This document shows, piece after piece, positions 1 through 8,160 of a stretch of DNA of 64,000 nucleotides. A program made the translations under genes and the position numbers. Under the pieces are notes generated by a model. The model worked only from the letters and a program-made list of their open reading frames with translations. It did no database searches and was not told the DNA's origin. The stretch comes from Flavobacterium gelidicaeli. Lineage in GTDB: Bacteria > Bacteroidota > Bacteroidia > Flavobacteriales > Flavobacteriaceae. Position 1 is the first letter of the stretch; each line of letters opens with the position of its first letter. The stretch lies in NCBI RefSeq assembly GCF_013294005.1, contig NZ_JABSNK010000001.1:434001-498000 (forward strand), read 5' to 3'.

Positions 1-61
1 CGGCTCCACTGCTTCTAACCGCTTTGTATTGAAGCTCTGTAATTAACGCTATATTTTCCAT
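1..61 (-). CDS. arfB: Peptidyl-tRNA hydrolase ArfB, N-terminal fragment
   Basis: This is the first 20 codons of a gene cut by the window edge, starting with ATG at 59-61. The peptide reads MENIALITELQYKAVRSSGA, which matches the start of the RF1-like domain of ArfB/YaeJ; in this family KAxRSSGA is followed directly by the catalytic GGQ motif, which would lie just outside the window. ArfB frees stalled ribosomes by hydrolysing peptidyl-tRNA. The start overlaps the end of the upstream kinase/DUF4301 gene by 13 bases, so it is probably the last gene of that operon. The identification rests on a short stretch but a distinctive one. Confidence 0.75.
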   Translation of the reverse strand, partial: MENIALITELQYKAVRSSGA

Positions 62-2178
62 ATTTTGCTACGCTGATGCGGATCTTTTAGTAAGTCATTT
101 ACAGTCTTCACCGGGTTAAATGTAATTAAAGGAACCTCAACAAATAATGTAATCCAGTTTGCCATTGCTCCATTCCATAAACCAGGTAATTCATAAGCTT
201 TTATAGTATTTCCAGAGGTGTTTTTCTCTACAATAAAACCACTATCCTTGTCGATATAGTTGTTTAAATTAAATTTTTCTCCTTTATAATTTCTAATGGC
301 ACAAACTAAATCCACTGGATTAAAATGGGAAGCATCCGCCATAATAGCGGCTTGATCTTCGTTATCCAGATCTACTTGTGAGGATTCTACAATTTGTAAT
401 GAAACCGCTTTTTTGTAATCTTGAACCCAGAATGGTCCTCCACCAGGTTCTCCTTCATTTTTAACCACACCACATACACGTATAGGTCGGTTTAATTTAT
501 TTTTTATGTAGTCAATCTTAGCCTTAAGGGTCCAGCTATGAAAATTCTCATCTATTTTAATACAAAGGTTCTCTTTCAAAAAATCAAGAACTTGTTCTAT
601 ATTTTCTTCCTTCAAAGAATTAGCATCAATTTGTTCCAAATACGAGAAAATTTGCTTTTGCGTTTCTAATAATATTCCGCCTAGCGCTTTTTTATAAAGT
701 GCTATTACCTCATTATTATTTTGAATTACATTATCAATATTTTTAATAAAAATAACATCTGCCTCTAACTTGTTTAAGTTTTCAATTAATGCACCGTGTC
801 CTCCTGGTCTAAAAACTAGTGCCCCATTCTCATCATGAAAAGGAGTATTTGAAAGCGTTACCGCAATGGTATCAGTACTTTTATTTTGGAAAGAATAATT
901 AACCGTAACTGTAGTATTGGTTTCTTTTTTTACAAGGTCTTGAACCGAAGTTATAATATCCTCAAACAATACCTGATGTTCTTGTGATACCGTAAAATGC
1001 AACAGTGACTTATCATCAACACTTGCATAATACCCACACTCGTATAAATGCTCCTCAATAGGAGTTGCTATATTATCAGCATATTTATGAAATGGCAGTA
1101 TCCCTTTGGGCTTTTCTGCGTAATTGAAATACTCATTTGATATCAAGAATTTTATAAAATAGTAATTTTTATAATCTCGTTCTAAATCTTCAAAATTTTC
1201 TATTTCACTAACCAGTTTTTCATATACTTCATTAAAAAACGGAAAACGATCAGTACCTACAATAAAAACAGCAAGTTCGTTATCTTTACGTCTGTTTATA
1301 TAGGAGTTTATAGTCTCTCTCTCTATATCAAATCTATTCAAAAAAACATTTAAAAATTTAAACATTCTCGAGGCGGCTCCAGATGCTGGAACAAATTTCT
1401 CAAGTAATAAATTTGATTTATTATCATCAAAATAAGTCGCTTTCTGGCGAAATTCATCTTTTGATAATTTTAAAATTCCGTTTGAAACAGCTGCTGGTTC
1501 CACTAATTTTGCTTTAGGGATACCACTTTTAAAAAAATTCAATTGCGCTACAATATTTTCAAAGGGGATTCCGTGCTCATAGATTTGCACAAAATCTACT
1601 GATGACAAACCTAATTCTTTGGCTACAGCCAAATCATCAATAATTTTGATTGCTTTATTTAATCGGAGCGCTTTATCTCCTGATAGCGTTATAAAAGGTT
1701 TATGATTATCAATCAAAGACTTTTTAAATACTGAAAAAACAGATTCTCTTCCGCTTGGTCTGTCTCTCAAATCGTCTTTTTCCCAAGGCACATCAATATC
1801 CGTTAAAAAAAACAAATCATATTCATGCTCTTGTGCCGCCTTATCTAGTAAGGGATCACAATAATTATAATATACTTCTGAGAAAACTTTTGTAACCATT
1901 AAGTTCGTATCACAAAACAAAAATTTAGTAGCCTGAGCTAATTTTTCATTTTCTAGTTTTGCTTGTCCATAAGCTATTGGCAACATATCCTCAACAGTAC
2001 AAATCTCTTGCTTTTTATTCCATTTTTCTTGCAAATAATCTCTTGCAAACTCAGGAACCCAAGCTGTTTTATAATGATCCGATAACTGTATCGCCAATGT
2101 TGTTTTACCGGTACTTTCAGGACCAAACATGGCAATTTTTAAGACGTCAGTTTTCTGTTGTTTAAGATTTTCTTCCAT
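49..2178 (-). CDS. NadR-type nicotinamide riboside kinase domain fused to DUF4301
   Basis: A 709-residue protein. Residues 1 to about 190 form a P-loop kinase like the C-terminal domain of NadR: Walker A GPESTGKTT at 19-27, EFARDYL, and the DTNLMVTKVFSEVYY segment. The NMN adenylyltransferase domain of enteric NadR is absent. The remainder, about residues 195-709, looks like the DUF4301 family, whose function is unknown. The gene overlaps the end of pnuC by 40 bases, so imported nicotinamide riboside is probably phosphorylated by this kinase to NMN. What the DUF4301 half does is open; SGAASRMFK and RPGGHGALIENLN are conserved-looking glycine-rich segments in it. The kinase call is firm, the fused domain is recognised only by family resemblance. 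Confidence 0.8.
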   Translation of the reverse strand: MEENLKQQKTDVLKIAMFGPESTGKTTLAIQLSDHYKTAWVPEFARDYLQEKWNKKQEICTVEDMLPIAYGQAKLENEKLAQATKFLFCDTNLMVTKVFSEVYYNYCDPLLDKAAQEHEYDLFFLTDIDVPWEKDDLRDRPSGRESVFSVFKKSLIDNHKPFITLSGDKALRLNKAIKIIDDLAVAKELGLSSVDFVQIYEHGIPFENIVAQLNFFKSGIPKAKLVEPAAVSNGILKLSKDEFRQKATYFDDNKSNLLLEKFVPASGAASRMFKFLNVFLNRFDIERETINSYINRRKDNELAVFIVGTDRFPFFNEVYEKLVSEIENFEDLERDYKNYYFIKFLISNEYFNYAEKPKGILPFHKYADNIATPIEEHLYECGYYASVDDKSLLHFTVSQEHQVLFEDIITSVQDLVKKETNTTVTVNYSFQNKSTDTIAVTLSNTPFHDENGALVFRPGGHGALIENLNKLEADVIFIKNIDNVIQNNNEVIALYKKALGGILLETQKQIFSYLEQIDANSLKEENIEQVLDFLKENLCIKIDENFHSWTLKAKIDYIKNKLNRPIRVCGVVKNEGEPGGGPFWVQDYKKAVSLQIVESSQVDLDNEDQAAIMADASHFNPVDLVCAIRNYKGEKFNLNNYIDKDSGFIVEKNTSGNTIKAYELPGLWNGAMANWITLFVEVPLITFNPVKTVNDLLKDPHQRSKIWKI

Positions 2179-2762
2179 TCTAAATAGCCATATACGGCAA
2201 TAATTGTGAATACTACATATTGAATACTAGTAAAGGTATATCCTTTTGCAAAATAAAGCGGTACGGAAAGTAAATCACCTAATATCCAAAAAATCCAGTT
2301 TTCGATTTTTCTTTTAGCCATTAGCCACATCCCTACAAAAAATATTGCTGTAAGAAGGGTATCTAAATAAGAATACCAGCTTGTGAACTTTTTAAAATAA
2401 AGATACACAAAAACTACAAATACCAAAGTCAAAACAAAAATAATCACTGCCTGCACTTTGTCTTTGCTTGTCATTACTGCTATTGGGTACTCCTCAATAT
2501 CCCCATTTTTACGTGTCCAGTGGTACCATCCATAGATGCTCATGATAAAATAATAGACATTAATCATCGAGTCTCCTAAAAGGCTCCATTGCCACAGTAG
2601 GTATGCGTAAATAGAGGTACTAATCAAACCCGTAGGGAATACTAAAATATTATCTTTCTTAGCGTACCAAACACTGCATAGCCCAAAAAAAACAGCAATA
2701 AGCTCTAAATATACTTCATGAACTGGGTACGCACTATATTGTGCGAAAAAATAATCAAACAT
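2139..2762 (-). CDS. pnuC: Nicotinamide riboside transporter PnuC
   Basis: A 207-residue inner-membrane protein with about seven hydrophobic segments. The signature region INVYYFIMSIYGWYHW (about residues 66-81) is typical of PnuC, which imports nicotinamide riboside by facilitated diffusion and relies on intracellular phosphorylation for trapping. That phosphorylating kinase is encoded immediately downstream with an overlap of 40 bases, and the upstream synthase gene ends one base before this start, so the genes are almost certainly co-transcribed. Length is normal for the family. No NAD-responsive riboswitch was recognised upstream, as there is no room for one. Confidence 0.92.
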   Translation of the reverse strand: MFDYFFAQYSAYPVHEVYLELIAVFFGLCSVWYAKKDNILVFPTGLISTSIYAYLLWQWSLLGDSMINVYYFIMSIYGWYHWTRKNGDIEEYPIAVMTSKDKVQAVIIFVLTLVFVVFVYLYFKKFTSWYSYLDTLLTAIFFVGMWLMAKRKIENWIFWILGDLLSVPLYFAKGYTFTSIQYVVFTIIAVYGYLEWKKILNNRKLTS

Positions 2763-2763
2763 G

Positions 2764-3504
2764 CTATTCTAGGTTTTTATTTGTATCGAAAAAATGAATA
2801 TCCTTTTCAAAAGCTGTTCCTATCACAACCAAGTCGGCTCCAGAATCATACGCTTTTTTTATTCCTTGCAAATCTACAATTCCACCACCAACAATTAAAG
2901 GAATTGTTAAATTTCGAGACACTAACTCAATAATATTTTCAGGAACAGCTTGTTGCGCACCACTCCCCGCTTCAAGGTAAATTAATTTATTCCCCATCAT
3001 TTCACCTGCTAAGGCTGTAGCCAAAGCTAGTTCTGCATCAGCTCTATCTATAGGATTTGTTTTACTAACATACTCAACAGCAGTAGTGCTTCCGCCAGAA
3101 ATTAAAAGATATCCTGTAGGAACAATTTCTAGTTTTGATTTGTATAAAATGGGTGCCGCTTTTACCTGATGCCCTATCAAATAATCTGGATTGCGACCTG
3201 AAAGAAGCGAAAGAAACAAAATCCCATCAGCTTCATTCGAAATTTGGGACGGATTCCCTGGAAAAAGAATAATAGGTAAATCTACTTTTTGTTTTAAACG
3301 AATAATCAATTCATCTATTCTGTTAGAAGTTACTAGGCTTCCACCAATGAAAACATGAGTTGCTGGTGAATTTATTATTTTATGTATTAAATTGTCTAAA
3401 CTTTCCCAAACAATTTTATCTGGATCTAGTAGAATGGCTAATAATTTCTTTTTATTAGCTTTACAATTTAGTATTTCTTGGTATATCTTGTTGTTATTTT
3501 GCAT
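2764..3504 (-). CDS. Geranylgeranylglyceryl/heptaprenylglyceryl phosphate synthase family protein
   Basis: A 246-residue TIM-barrel protein of the PcrB/GGGP-synthase family, which joins sn-glycerol-1-phosphate to a polyprenyl diphosphate. Visible family motifs are LLDPDKI near the start, FIGGS, LFPGNP, YLEAGSGA and VGGGI near the end, the last two forming the phosphate-binding loops. Bacteroidota carry a version of this archaeal ether-lipid enzyme, but its native product in flavobacteria is not obvious from the sequence. It is the first gene of the minus-strand operon with pnuC, and is divergent from the Crp/Fnr gene across an 82-base gap. Confidence 0.88.
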   Translation of the reverse strand: MQNNNKIYQEILNCKANKKKLLAILLDPDKIVWESLDNLIHKIINSPATHVFIGGSLVTSNRIDELIIRLKQKVDLPIILFPGNPSQISNEADGILFLSLLSGRNPDYLIGHQVKAAPILYKSKLEIVPTGYLLISGGSTTAVEYVSKTNPIDRADAELALATALAGEMMGNKLIYLEAGSGAQQAVPENIIELVSRNLTIPLIVGGGIVDLQGIKKAYDSGADLVVIGTAFEKDIHFFDTNKNLE

Positions 3505-3586
3505 CAGGCTGTAAAAGTAACCGCTTTTTTTAAAAGTCCAAGCAGTATTTTATTCCAAATAACTATGATTCTATAATTTCCAAACT

Positions 3587-4198
3587 ATGATTGCAATTGA
3601 TTTACTAGAAAAATATGGTGGGGTTTTGAAGGAATTTGGCAAATCTGAAATCATTTTTGAAGAAGGAACGCTTCCTACCCATTACTACCAAATTGTTTCG
3701 GGAGAAGTCAAAATGAATAATTACAATGATGACGGTCGTGAGTTTATTCAAGGCTTATTTTACAAAGAACAATGCTTTGGAGAACCACCTCTTTTTATTC
3801 AGCAAAATTATCCTGCAAATGCTATTGTGGTAGAAAACGCTACTATTATTTGTGTAAAGAAAGAGCAGTTTTTTGAATTACTTAAAAAACAGCCGTTGAT
3901 TAGCATTCAAATCATTGAAAATTTAGCACAACGCCTGTACTACAAATCAGTTATGGCTGCTGAAATTTCCTCCCATGAACCTGAGCATCGCGTATTACGA
4001 TTACTAGATTACGCTATAACACATTTTAATTTAGAGCATGACAGCAACGGCTATCTCATTCATTTTACCCGACAACAAATAGGCGACTTAACGGGACTCC
4101 GGGTAGAGACTGTGATTAGAGCAATTAAAGCATTAGAGAAAAAGAAGGAATTACAAATCATCAATAGAAAGGTATATCGAAAAACTGCCACTTTATGA
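3587..4198 (+). CDS. Crp/Fnr family transcriptional regulator
   Basis: A 203-residue regulator with an N-terminal cyclic-nucleotide-binding-like barrel (about 15-120), a dimer helix, and a C-terminal winged helix (about 145-200). The recognition helix reads GLRVETVIRAIKAL; its E-x-x-x-R spacing parallels the VETISR helix of Fnr, which reads TTGAT half-sites. The N-terminal cysteine cluster that binds the 4Fe-4S centre in Fnr is absent; only two scattered cysteines are present, so signal sensing must differ. A perfect palindrome with TGAT/ATCA half-sites overlaps its stop codon and precedes a haemoglobin gene, its probable target. Confidence 0.9.
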   Translation: MIAIDLLEKYGGVLKEFGKSEIIFEEGTLPTHYYQIVSGEVKMNNYNDDGREFIQGLFYKEQCFGEPPLFIQQNYPANAIVVENATIICVKKEQFFELLKKQPLISIQIIENLAQRLYYKSVMAAEISSHEPEHRVLRLLDYAITHFNLEHDSNGYLIHFTRQQIGDLTGLRVETVIRAIKALEKKKELQIINRKVYRKTATL

Positions 4199-4210
4199 TT
4201 TCAATCATAA
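4193..4210. promoter_or_regulatory. Fnr/Dnr-type operator palindrome
   Basis: TTATGATT-TC-AATCATAA is a perfect inverted repeat with 8-base arms, containing the TGAT-N6-ATCA core read by Fnr-like proteins. It overlaps the stop codon of the Crp/Fnr gene. Its centre (4201.5) lies about 43 bases before the start point predicted from the TAAATTTG box at 4232, the position used by class II activators. Binding is inferred, not shown. Confidence 0.75.
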
Positions 4211-4231
4211 AAGAGTAGCTTAGAGTAATTG

Positions 4232-4239
4232 TAAATTTG
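4232..4239 (+). promoter_or_regulatory. Bacteroidota -7 promoter box for the haemoglobin operon
   Basis: TAAATTTG fits the TAnnTTTG consensus of Bacteroidota housekeeping promoters and lies 20 bases before the ATG at 4260. No good TTG -33 element is seen at the usual distance, which suits a promoter that depends on the activator site just upstream. Confidence 0.6.
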
Positions 4240-4259
4240 CTGTATTAAATCAAATTATT

Positions 4260-4541
4260 ATGACACTTTACAACAAAACATTCGTAAATTTTGACCACGG
4301 TTTTTTTGGATATGCAACAATGGGAATCTTAGGACAAAGTTGTCTAGGAGGAGTAGCGGCAATGACGGTATTGTCTAATGGAACTTCATTACTACAAATG
4401 GCTCAACTAGCATTAATTGTATTAGTAAGCATGCTTGCTAACACTTTTATATTAGCACAAATGAACCACAAATTAATTTTTAACACCCTTATTATGAGCG
4501 CCATTACTAGTATGCTCTTCATAATATTAAACATTTTATAG
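4260..4541 (+). CDS. Small membrane protein of unknown function beside truncated haemoglobin
   Basis: A 93-residue protein with three likely membrane segments: about residues 14-38, 46-66 and 71-93. I do not recognise the family. It ends one base before the haemoglobin ATG and follows the Fnr-type operator, so it is probably induced together with the globin, perhaps under low oxygen or nitric oxide stress. A single cysteine (C28) sits in the first membrane segment. Possible roles are a haem- or gas-related membrane partner, but nothing in the sequence proves this. Confidence 0.75.
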   Translation: MTLYNKTFVNFDHGFFGYATMGILGQSCLGGVAAMTVLSNGTSLLQMAQLALIVLVSMLANTFILAQMNHKLIFNTLIMSAITSMLFIILNIL

Positions 4542-4542
4542 A

Positions 4543-4932
4543 ATGCTTAAAGACATTACTACCAGAGAAGACTTATCCCTATTAGTGCACACTTTTTACG
4601 GTAAAATAAGAGCCGACAAAGAAATTGCTTTTTATTTTAACGAAATGATTACTGATTGGGACGAGCATCTCGAGAAACTGACTGATTTTTGGGAGATGAA
4701 TCTCTTTGGTGGTAAGATGTACAAAGGCGATCCTTTAAAAGCTCATGTAAAAGTTGACAATCATTTTGGAGGTAAAATAGGACCTAATGAATTTGGAATT
4801 TGGTTGAATTACTGGTCACAAACGCTAGACGAACTTTTTGAAGGCGAAAACGTAGATATATTAAAACGTAGAGCCCGAAAAATGGGGACTTTTATTTATA
4901 TGGGAATGTTTAATAGTAGAGCTAAAGAGTAG
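4543..4932 (+). CDS. Group III truncated haemoglobin
   Basis: A 129-residue globin of the short 2-on-2 type. Family features are the tyrosine-containing F-Y-x-K-I-R region in helix B, the D-F-W segment in helix E, and histidines at 68 and 74, one of which should be the proximal haem ligand, followed by F-x-x-W-L-x-Y-W in helix G. Group III globins bind oxygen or nitric oxide and are linked to nitrosative or microaerobic stress in other bacteria. Placement behind an Fnr-like regulator and operator supports gas-responsive expression. I saw no partner reductase nearby. Confidence 0.88.
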   Translation: MLKDITTREDLSLLVHTFYGKIRADKEIAFYFNEMITDWDEHLEKLTDFWEMNLFGGKMYKGDPLKAHVKVDNHFGGKIGPNEFGIWLNYWSQTLDELFEGENVDILKRRARKMGTFIYMGMFNSRAKE

Positions 4933-5009
4933 TTTGTAAAAGTGAAGTATGTTAATCCTAAGGGATTGATCAAATGGAGGTAAATTTTAATAATTACAAA
5001 CTCTTATTT

Positions 5010-5660
5010 TTATTCTCTAAGTTCACTTTTTTCTTCAAAGGCGTAAACCAAACTAAAGCCTGCAAATTCTTCGTATTTAACAATGTATTTTTGAGACAAT
5101 CCTTCAAAATGTAGGTCGGCAATGGTTTCTTGATTTTCTAGATCAAAGGGTTTAACAATGATATTGTCTTTAAAACTAATTCCTTTTTCGTTTCTAATTT
5201 TAAAGATAGCTTCTTTAGCTCCCCAAATCACGGTGAGTTTTTTGATGTAGCTTTTTGATTCTTTTTTATTAAGGTATTTAAATTCTTTATCTACAAATTT
5301 ATCTGCAATTCTTATAATTTTTTCGCGTTGCAATTCGATGTCGATTCCTACCGTTTCATTACTTATAATAATGGCCGAGAAATTGTGAGAATGCGTAATC
5401 GAAATATGGTTTTCGTCTTTTAGATGTGGCTTACCGTTTTCGTCATAATACAAATCAAGATCATTAAATCCTGCTTCTTGCAATAACTTACGCACACTCA
5501 AAAAACCACGTTGGTGCATTTCAGACTTCATTCCGCTTAGCCGAATTCTGTTTTTCATGTTAAGCACTACCTCACTAAAAAGCTGGTCGTAAGATTCGGT
5601 TATTTCCCAAATAAGGATTTGGGTGTTTGCATTATGCTGGATGATTTTGTATAAAGGCAT
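5010..5660 (-). CDS. 4'-phosphopantetheinyl transferase superfamily protein
   Basis: A 216-residue Sfp-type enzyme that moves phosphopantetheine from CoA to a carrier-protein serine. The three family motifs are present: SITHSH (about 86-91), VGIDIE (about 103-108) holding the magnesium-binding acidic residues, and WGAKEAIFK (about 145-153). It is slightly shorter than Sfp. It is divergent from ahcY across a gap that also holds a hairpin repeat. The carrier substrate is not indicated by neighbours, and could be fatty-acid ACP or a flexirubin-type pigment carrier encoded elsewhere. Confidence 0.88.
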   Translation of the reverse strand: MPLYKIIQHNANTQILIWEITESYDQLFSEVVLNMKNRIRLSGMKSEMHQRGFLSVRKLLQEAGFNDLDLYYDENGKPHLKDENHISITHSHNFSAIIISNETVGIDIELQREKIIRIADKFVDKEFKYLNKKESKSYIKKLTVIWGAKEAIFKIRNEKGISFKDNIIVKPFDLENQETIADLHFEGLSQKYIVKYEEFAGFSLVYAFEEKSELRE

Positions 5661-5683
5661 CTGGTTGTATCTTGGTTTTTTTT

Positions 5684-5786
5684 TAGCCCCGATGGCAACG
5701 GCATCCTTTTTATCTTGCTGTTGTTTCAGGCATCTGAAAATAACTGCAAGATAAAAAGATATAGTGAACAGCGGGATTAGCTCCTG
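5684..5786 (-). repeat. Dispersed intergenic hairpin repeat, copy 1
   Basis: Read on the minus strand it runs from CAGGAGCTAATCCCGCT through ATCTTTTTATCTTGC, a loop, and GCAAGATAAAAAGGAT to CGGGGCTA. The outer and inner arms can pair, giving a long imperfect hairpin. It shares its conserved ends and the ATCTTTT / AAAAGGAT core with four other copies in this window, while the central stem sequence differs in each. Confidence 0.75.
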
Positions 5787-5898
5787 AAAATGAAGCTAAA
5801 CGATCTTTATAATTATTATTTTACTGATTTTTAAAAGATTACAATACTAAACAATTCATAAATATTGCTGAATCCTTTTAAAATAGTAAGTTAATGCG

Positions 5899-5906
5899 TA
5901 AATTTG
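5899..5906 (+). promoter_or_regulatory. Promoter box for ahcY
   Basis: TAAATTTG matches the TAnnTTTG -7 consensus and lies 30 bases before the ahcY ATG. An overlapping CAAATATA at 5922-5929 is the same motif on the other strand and could serve the divergent transferase gene. Confidence 0.55.
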
Positions 5907-5935
5907 CAAAAATTACAATTACAAATATACTATAA

Positions 5936-7252
5936 ATGAGTACTACAACTATGCCTTTTGTGGCTTTCAAAGTAAAAGATATCTCTCTAGCAGCCTGGGG
6001 AAGAAAAGAAATTGAATTAGCAGAAGCTGAAATGCCAGGTTTAATGGCACTTCGCTCTGAATATAAAGACGAACAACCACTTGCTGGTTCTCGTATTGCT
6101 GGATGTTTACACATGACGATCCAAACTGCAGTTTTAATCGAGACTTTAATTGCTCTTGGTGCTGAAGTAACTTGGTCATCTTGTAACATTTTCTCTACTC
6201 AAGATCAAGCTGCTGCTGCTATGGCTGCTGCTGGAATTCAAGTTTATGCTTGGAAAGGATTGAATGAAGAGGATTTTGACTGGTGTATCGAACAAACACT
6301 ATTCTTTGGTGAAGATAGAAAACCATTGAACATGATTCTTGATGATGGTGGAGATTTGACCAACATGGTTATTGACCGTTACCCTCATTTAGTTGCTGGA
6401 ATCAAAGGATTGTCTGAAGAGACTACAACTGGAGTTCACAGATTGTACGAAAGAGTAAAAGCGGGAACTTTACCAATGCCTGCAATCAACGTTAATGACT
6501 CGGTTACTAAATCGAAATTTGACAATAAATACGGTTGTAAAGAATCTGCAGTTGATGCAGTTCGTCGTGCAACTGATATTATGCTTGCTGGTAAAAGAGT
6601 TGTTGTATGTGGATACGGTGACGTAGGAAAAGGTACTGCTGCTTCTTTTAGAGGTGCTGGATCTATTGTTACAGTAACTGAAATTGACCCAATTTGTGCT
6701 TTACAAGCTGCAATGGACGGTTTTGAAGTTAAAAAATTAAACACTGTTGTTGGAAATGCTGATATCATCATTACAACTACTGGAAATAAAGATATCGTTC
6801 TTGGTTCTCACTTTGAGCAAATGAAAGATAAAACGATCGTTTGTAATATCGGACATTTTGATAACGAAATTGCAGTTGCTTGGTTGAACACTAACCACGG
6901 AGCTTCTAAAGTAGAGATCAAACCACAAGTTGATAAATATACTATCAACGGTAAAGACATCATCCTTTTGGCTGAAGGTCGTTTGGTAAACCTTGGTTGT
7001 GCTACAGGTCACCCAAGTTTTGTAATGAGTAATTCATTTACAAACCAAACTTTAGCGCAAATCGAATTGTGGAAAAACAGTGCAAATTACGACAATGACG
7101 TTTATATGTTACCAAAACATTTAGATGAGAAAGTAGCTATGTTACACCTTGCTAAATTAGGAGTTGAATTAGAGACTTTACGTGATGATCAAGCAGCATA
7201 CATTGGCGTTCCTGTTGATGGTCCATTCAAACCTGAATACTACAGATACTAA
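5936..7252 (+). CDS. ahcY: Adenosylhomocysteinase
   Basis: A 438-residue enzyme that splits S-adenosylhomocysteine into adenosine and homocysteine, keeping methyltransferases free of product inhibition. Conserved blocks are [21 protein letters not shown] near residue 50, the [15 protein letters not shown] segment, the Rossmann NAD-binding loop [17 protein letters not shown] from about residue 224, and the C-terminal [11 protein letters not shown] ending, where the penultimate basic and tyrosine residues complete the partner subunit NAD site. Length is normal. It stands alone between its own promoter and a strong terminator. It supplies homocysteine that metE, also in this window, can methylate. 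Confidence 0.97.
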   Translation: MSTTTMPFVAFKVKDISLAAWGRKEIELAEAEMPGLMALRSEYKDEQPLAGSRIAGCLHMTIQTAVLIETLIALGAEVTWSSCNIFSTQDQAAAAMAAAGIQVYAWKGLNEEDFDWCIEQTLFFGEDRKPLNMILDDGGDLTNMVIDRYPHLVAGIKGLSEETTTGVHRLYERVKAGTLPMPAINVNDSVTKSKFDNKYGCKESAVDAVRRATDIMLAGKRVVVCGYGDVGKGTAASFRGAGSIVTVTEIDPICALQAAMDGFEVKKLNTVVGNADIIITTTGNKDIVLGSHFEQMKDKTIVCNIGHFDNEIAVAWLNTNHGASKVEIKPQVDKYTINGKDIILLAEGRLVNLGCATGHPSFVMSNSFTNQTLAQIELWKNSANYDNDVYMLPKHLDEKVAMLHLAKLGVELETLRDDQAAYIGVPVDGPFKPEYYRY

Positions 7253-7303
7253 ATTTTTAGTAATTAGTTACTAGTCAATAGTAATTAGCTAAAATTGATA
7301 ATA

Positions 7304-7350
7304 AAAAAACCCCTTGCATTACCGATAACTATCGGGAGCAAGGGTTTTTT
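7304..7350 (+). terminator. Terminator after ahcY
   Basis: CCCTTGC (7311-7317) pairs with GCAAGGG (7338-7344), with an inner CCGAT/ATCGG stem, followed by a run of T. It lies about 60 bases after the ahcY stop. Confidence 0.85.
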
Positions 7351-7395
7351 GTTTTTGGGCGTGCCCCTTCGTAACCCCGATAGCTATCGGGGTCG

Positions 7396-7476
7396 GGGTC
7401 GGGTTATTCGCTGTATCTTTTAATAGTCTCCATTATCATCGAGACTACATAAAAGGATGCCGCTACAACCCCTCAC
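7396..7476 (+). repeat. Dispersed intergenic hairpin repeat, copy 2
   Basis: Contains CGGGTTATTCGCT, ATCTTTTA, an inner AGTCTC/GAGACT stem and TAAAAGGATGCCGCT, the same layout as the other copies. A CCGATAGCTATCGG palindrome just before it (7377-7391) echoes the loop of the ahcY terminator. Apart from the terminator and this repeat, the 301-base gap after ahcY holds nothing I recognise. Confidence 0.6.
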
Positions 7477-7553
7477 GCAAAAAGTTACAACACAACGCTC
7501 TCACTCCATTTGTTTTTATTACTTTTAATACAAATTAGTCCGCATTCTCAATT

Positions 7554-8069
7554 ATGAAAACACGTTTACTCCTACTACTTCTCACACTAGCGCCATTTTT
7601 AGCTACAGCACAATTTTCAAGTGCACAAAGACAAATGAACATGACTAATAATATAGTTAGACAGCAAAACCAAATGTATTTACAAATACAAAGGCAGCAA
7701 CGCGATTTAGTCATTCTTTCTTCTATGCGCGCTTCAACCGAAAACAAACTATTAAGTGAAGTAAGGAAAAAAGAAAAACTTACTAAAAAATTAAATAAAA
7801 AAGAAACTGACTTAAACTCAGAAAAAGCCAAACTAGCGAACCTAAAAAACAGCAACTCACAAGAAAAATACGTGGCTAAAGCAGAAGCAAAAGTTAGTAA
7901 AGCAACAGAAGATGTGAATAAAATACAAACAAAAATTGAAACAAGTAATTCTAACATAGATAATTTCAAGAAAACTATAGCCGAATCTGAGGAAAAAATT
8001 AAAATACAAAAAGCTGAAAGAGAAGAAAAGAAAAGGCTAAGAAAAGAGAAAAAAGACGCTAAAACATAA
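7554..8069 (+). CDS. Exported coiled-coil protein of unknown function
   Basis: A 171-residue protein with a clear signal peptide (MKTRLLLLLLTLAPFLATAQ, likely cut near residue 19 or 20). The mature part is almost entirely charged and helical, rich in Lys, Glu, Asn and Ala, and should form a long coiled coil; the C-terminus is strongly basic (KKRLRKEKKDAK). No enzymatic motif is seen. It probably works in the periplasm. No known family is recognised. It is followed by another small exported helical protein, which may be coincidence. Confidence 0.7.
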   Translation: MKTRLLLLLLTLAPFLATAQFSSAQRQMNMTNNIVRQQNQMYLQIQRQQRDLVILSSMRASTENKLLSEVRKKEKLTKKLNKKETDLNSEKAKLANLKNSNSQEKYVAKAEAKVSKATEDVNKIQTKIETSNSNIDNFKKTIAESEEKIKIQKAEREEKKRLRKEKKDAKT

Positions 8070-8160
8070 ATAAAAGTACATTAACTTTAAAAGATGCTGT
8101 TACTCACACTTTTCTTTTTGGCATACAATTTGTAGTATAATAATTTAATAAAACAACCAA

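Noticed and set aside
7253..7553. Possible riboswitch after or before ahcY
   Set aside because: The structured sequence after ahcY is a terminator and a hairpin repeat also found elsewhere; the short leader before ahcY shows no SAH or SAM riboswitch fold.
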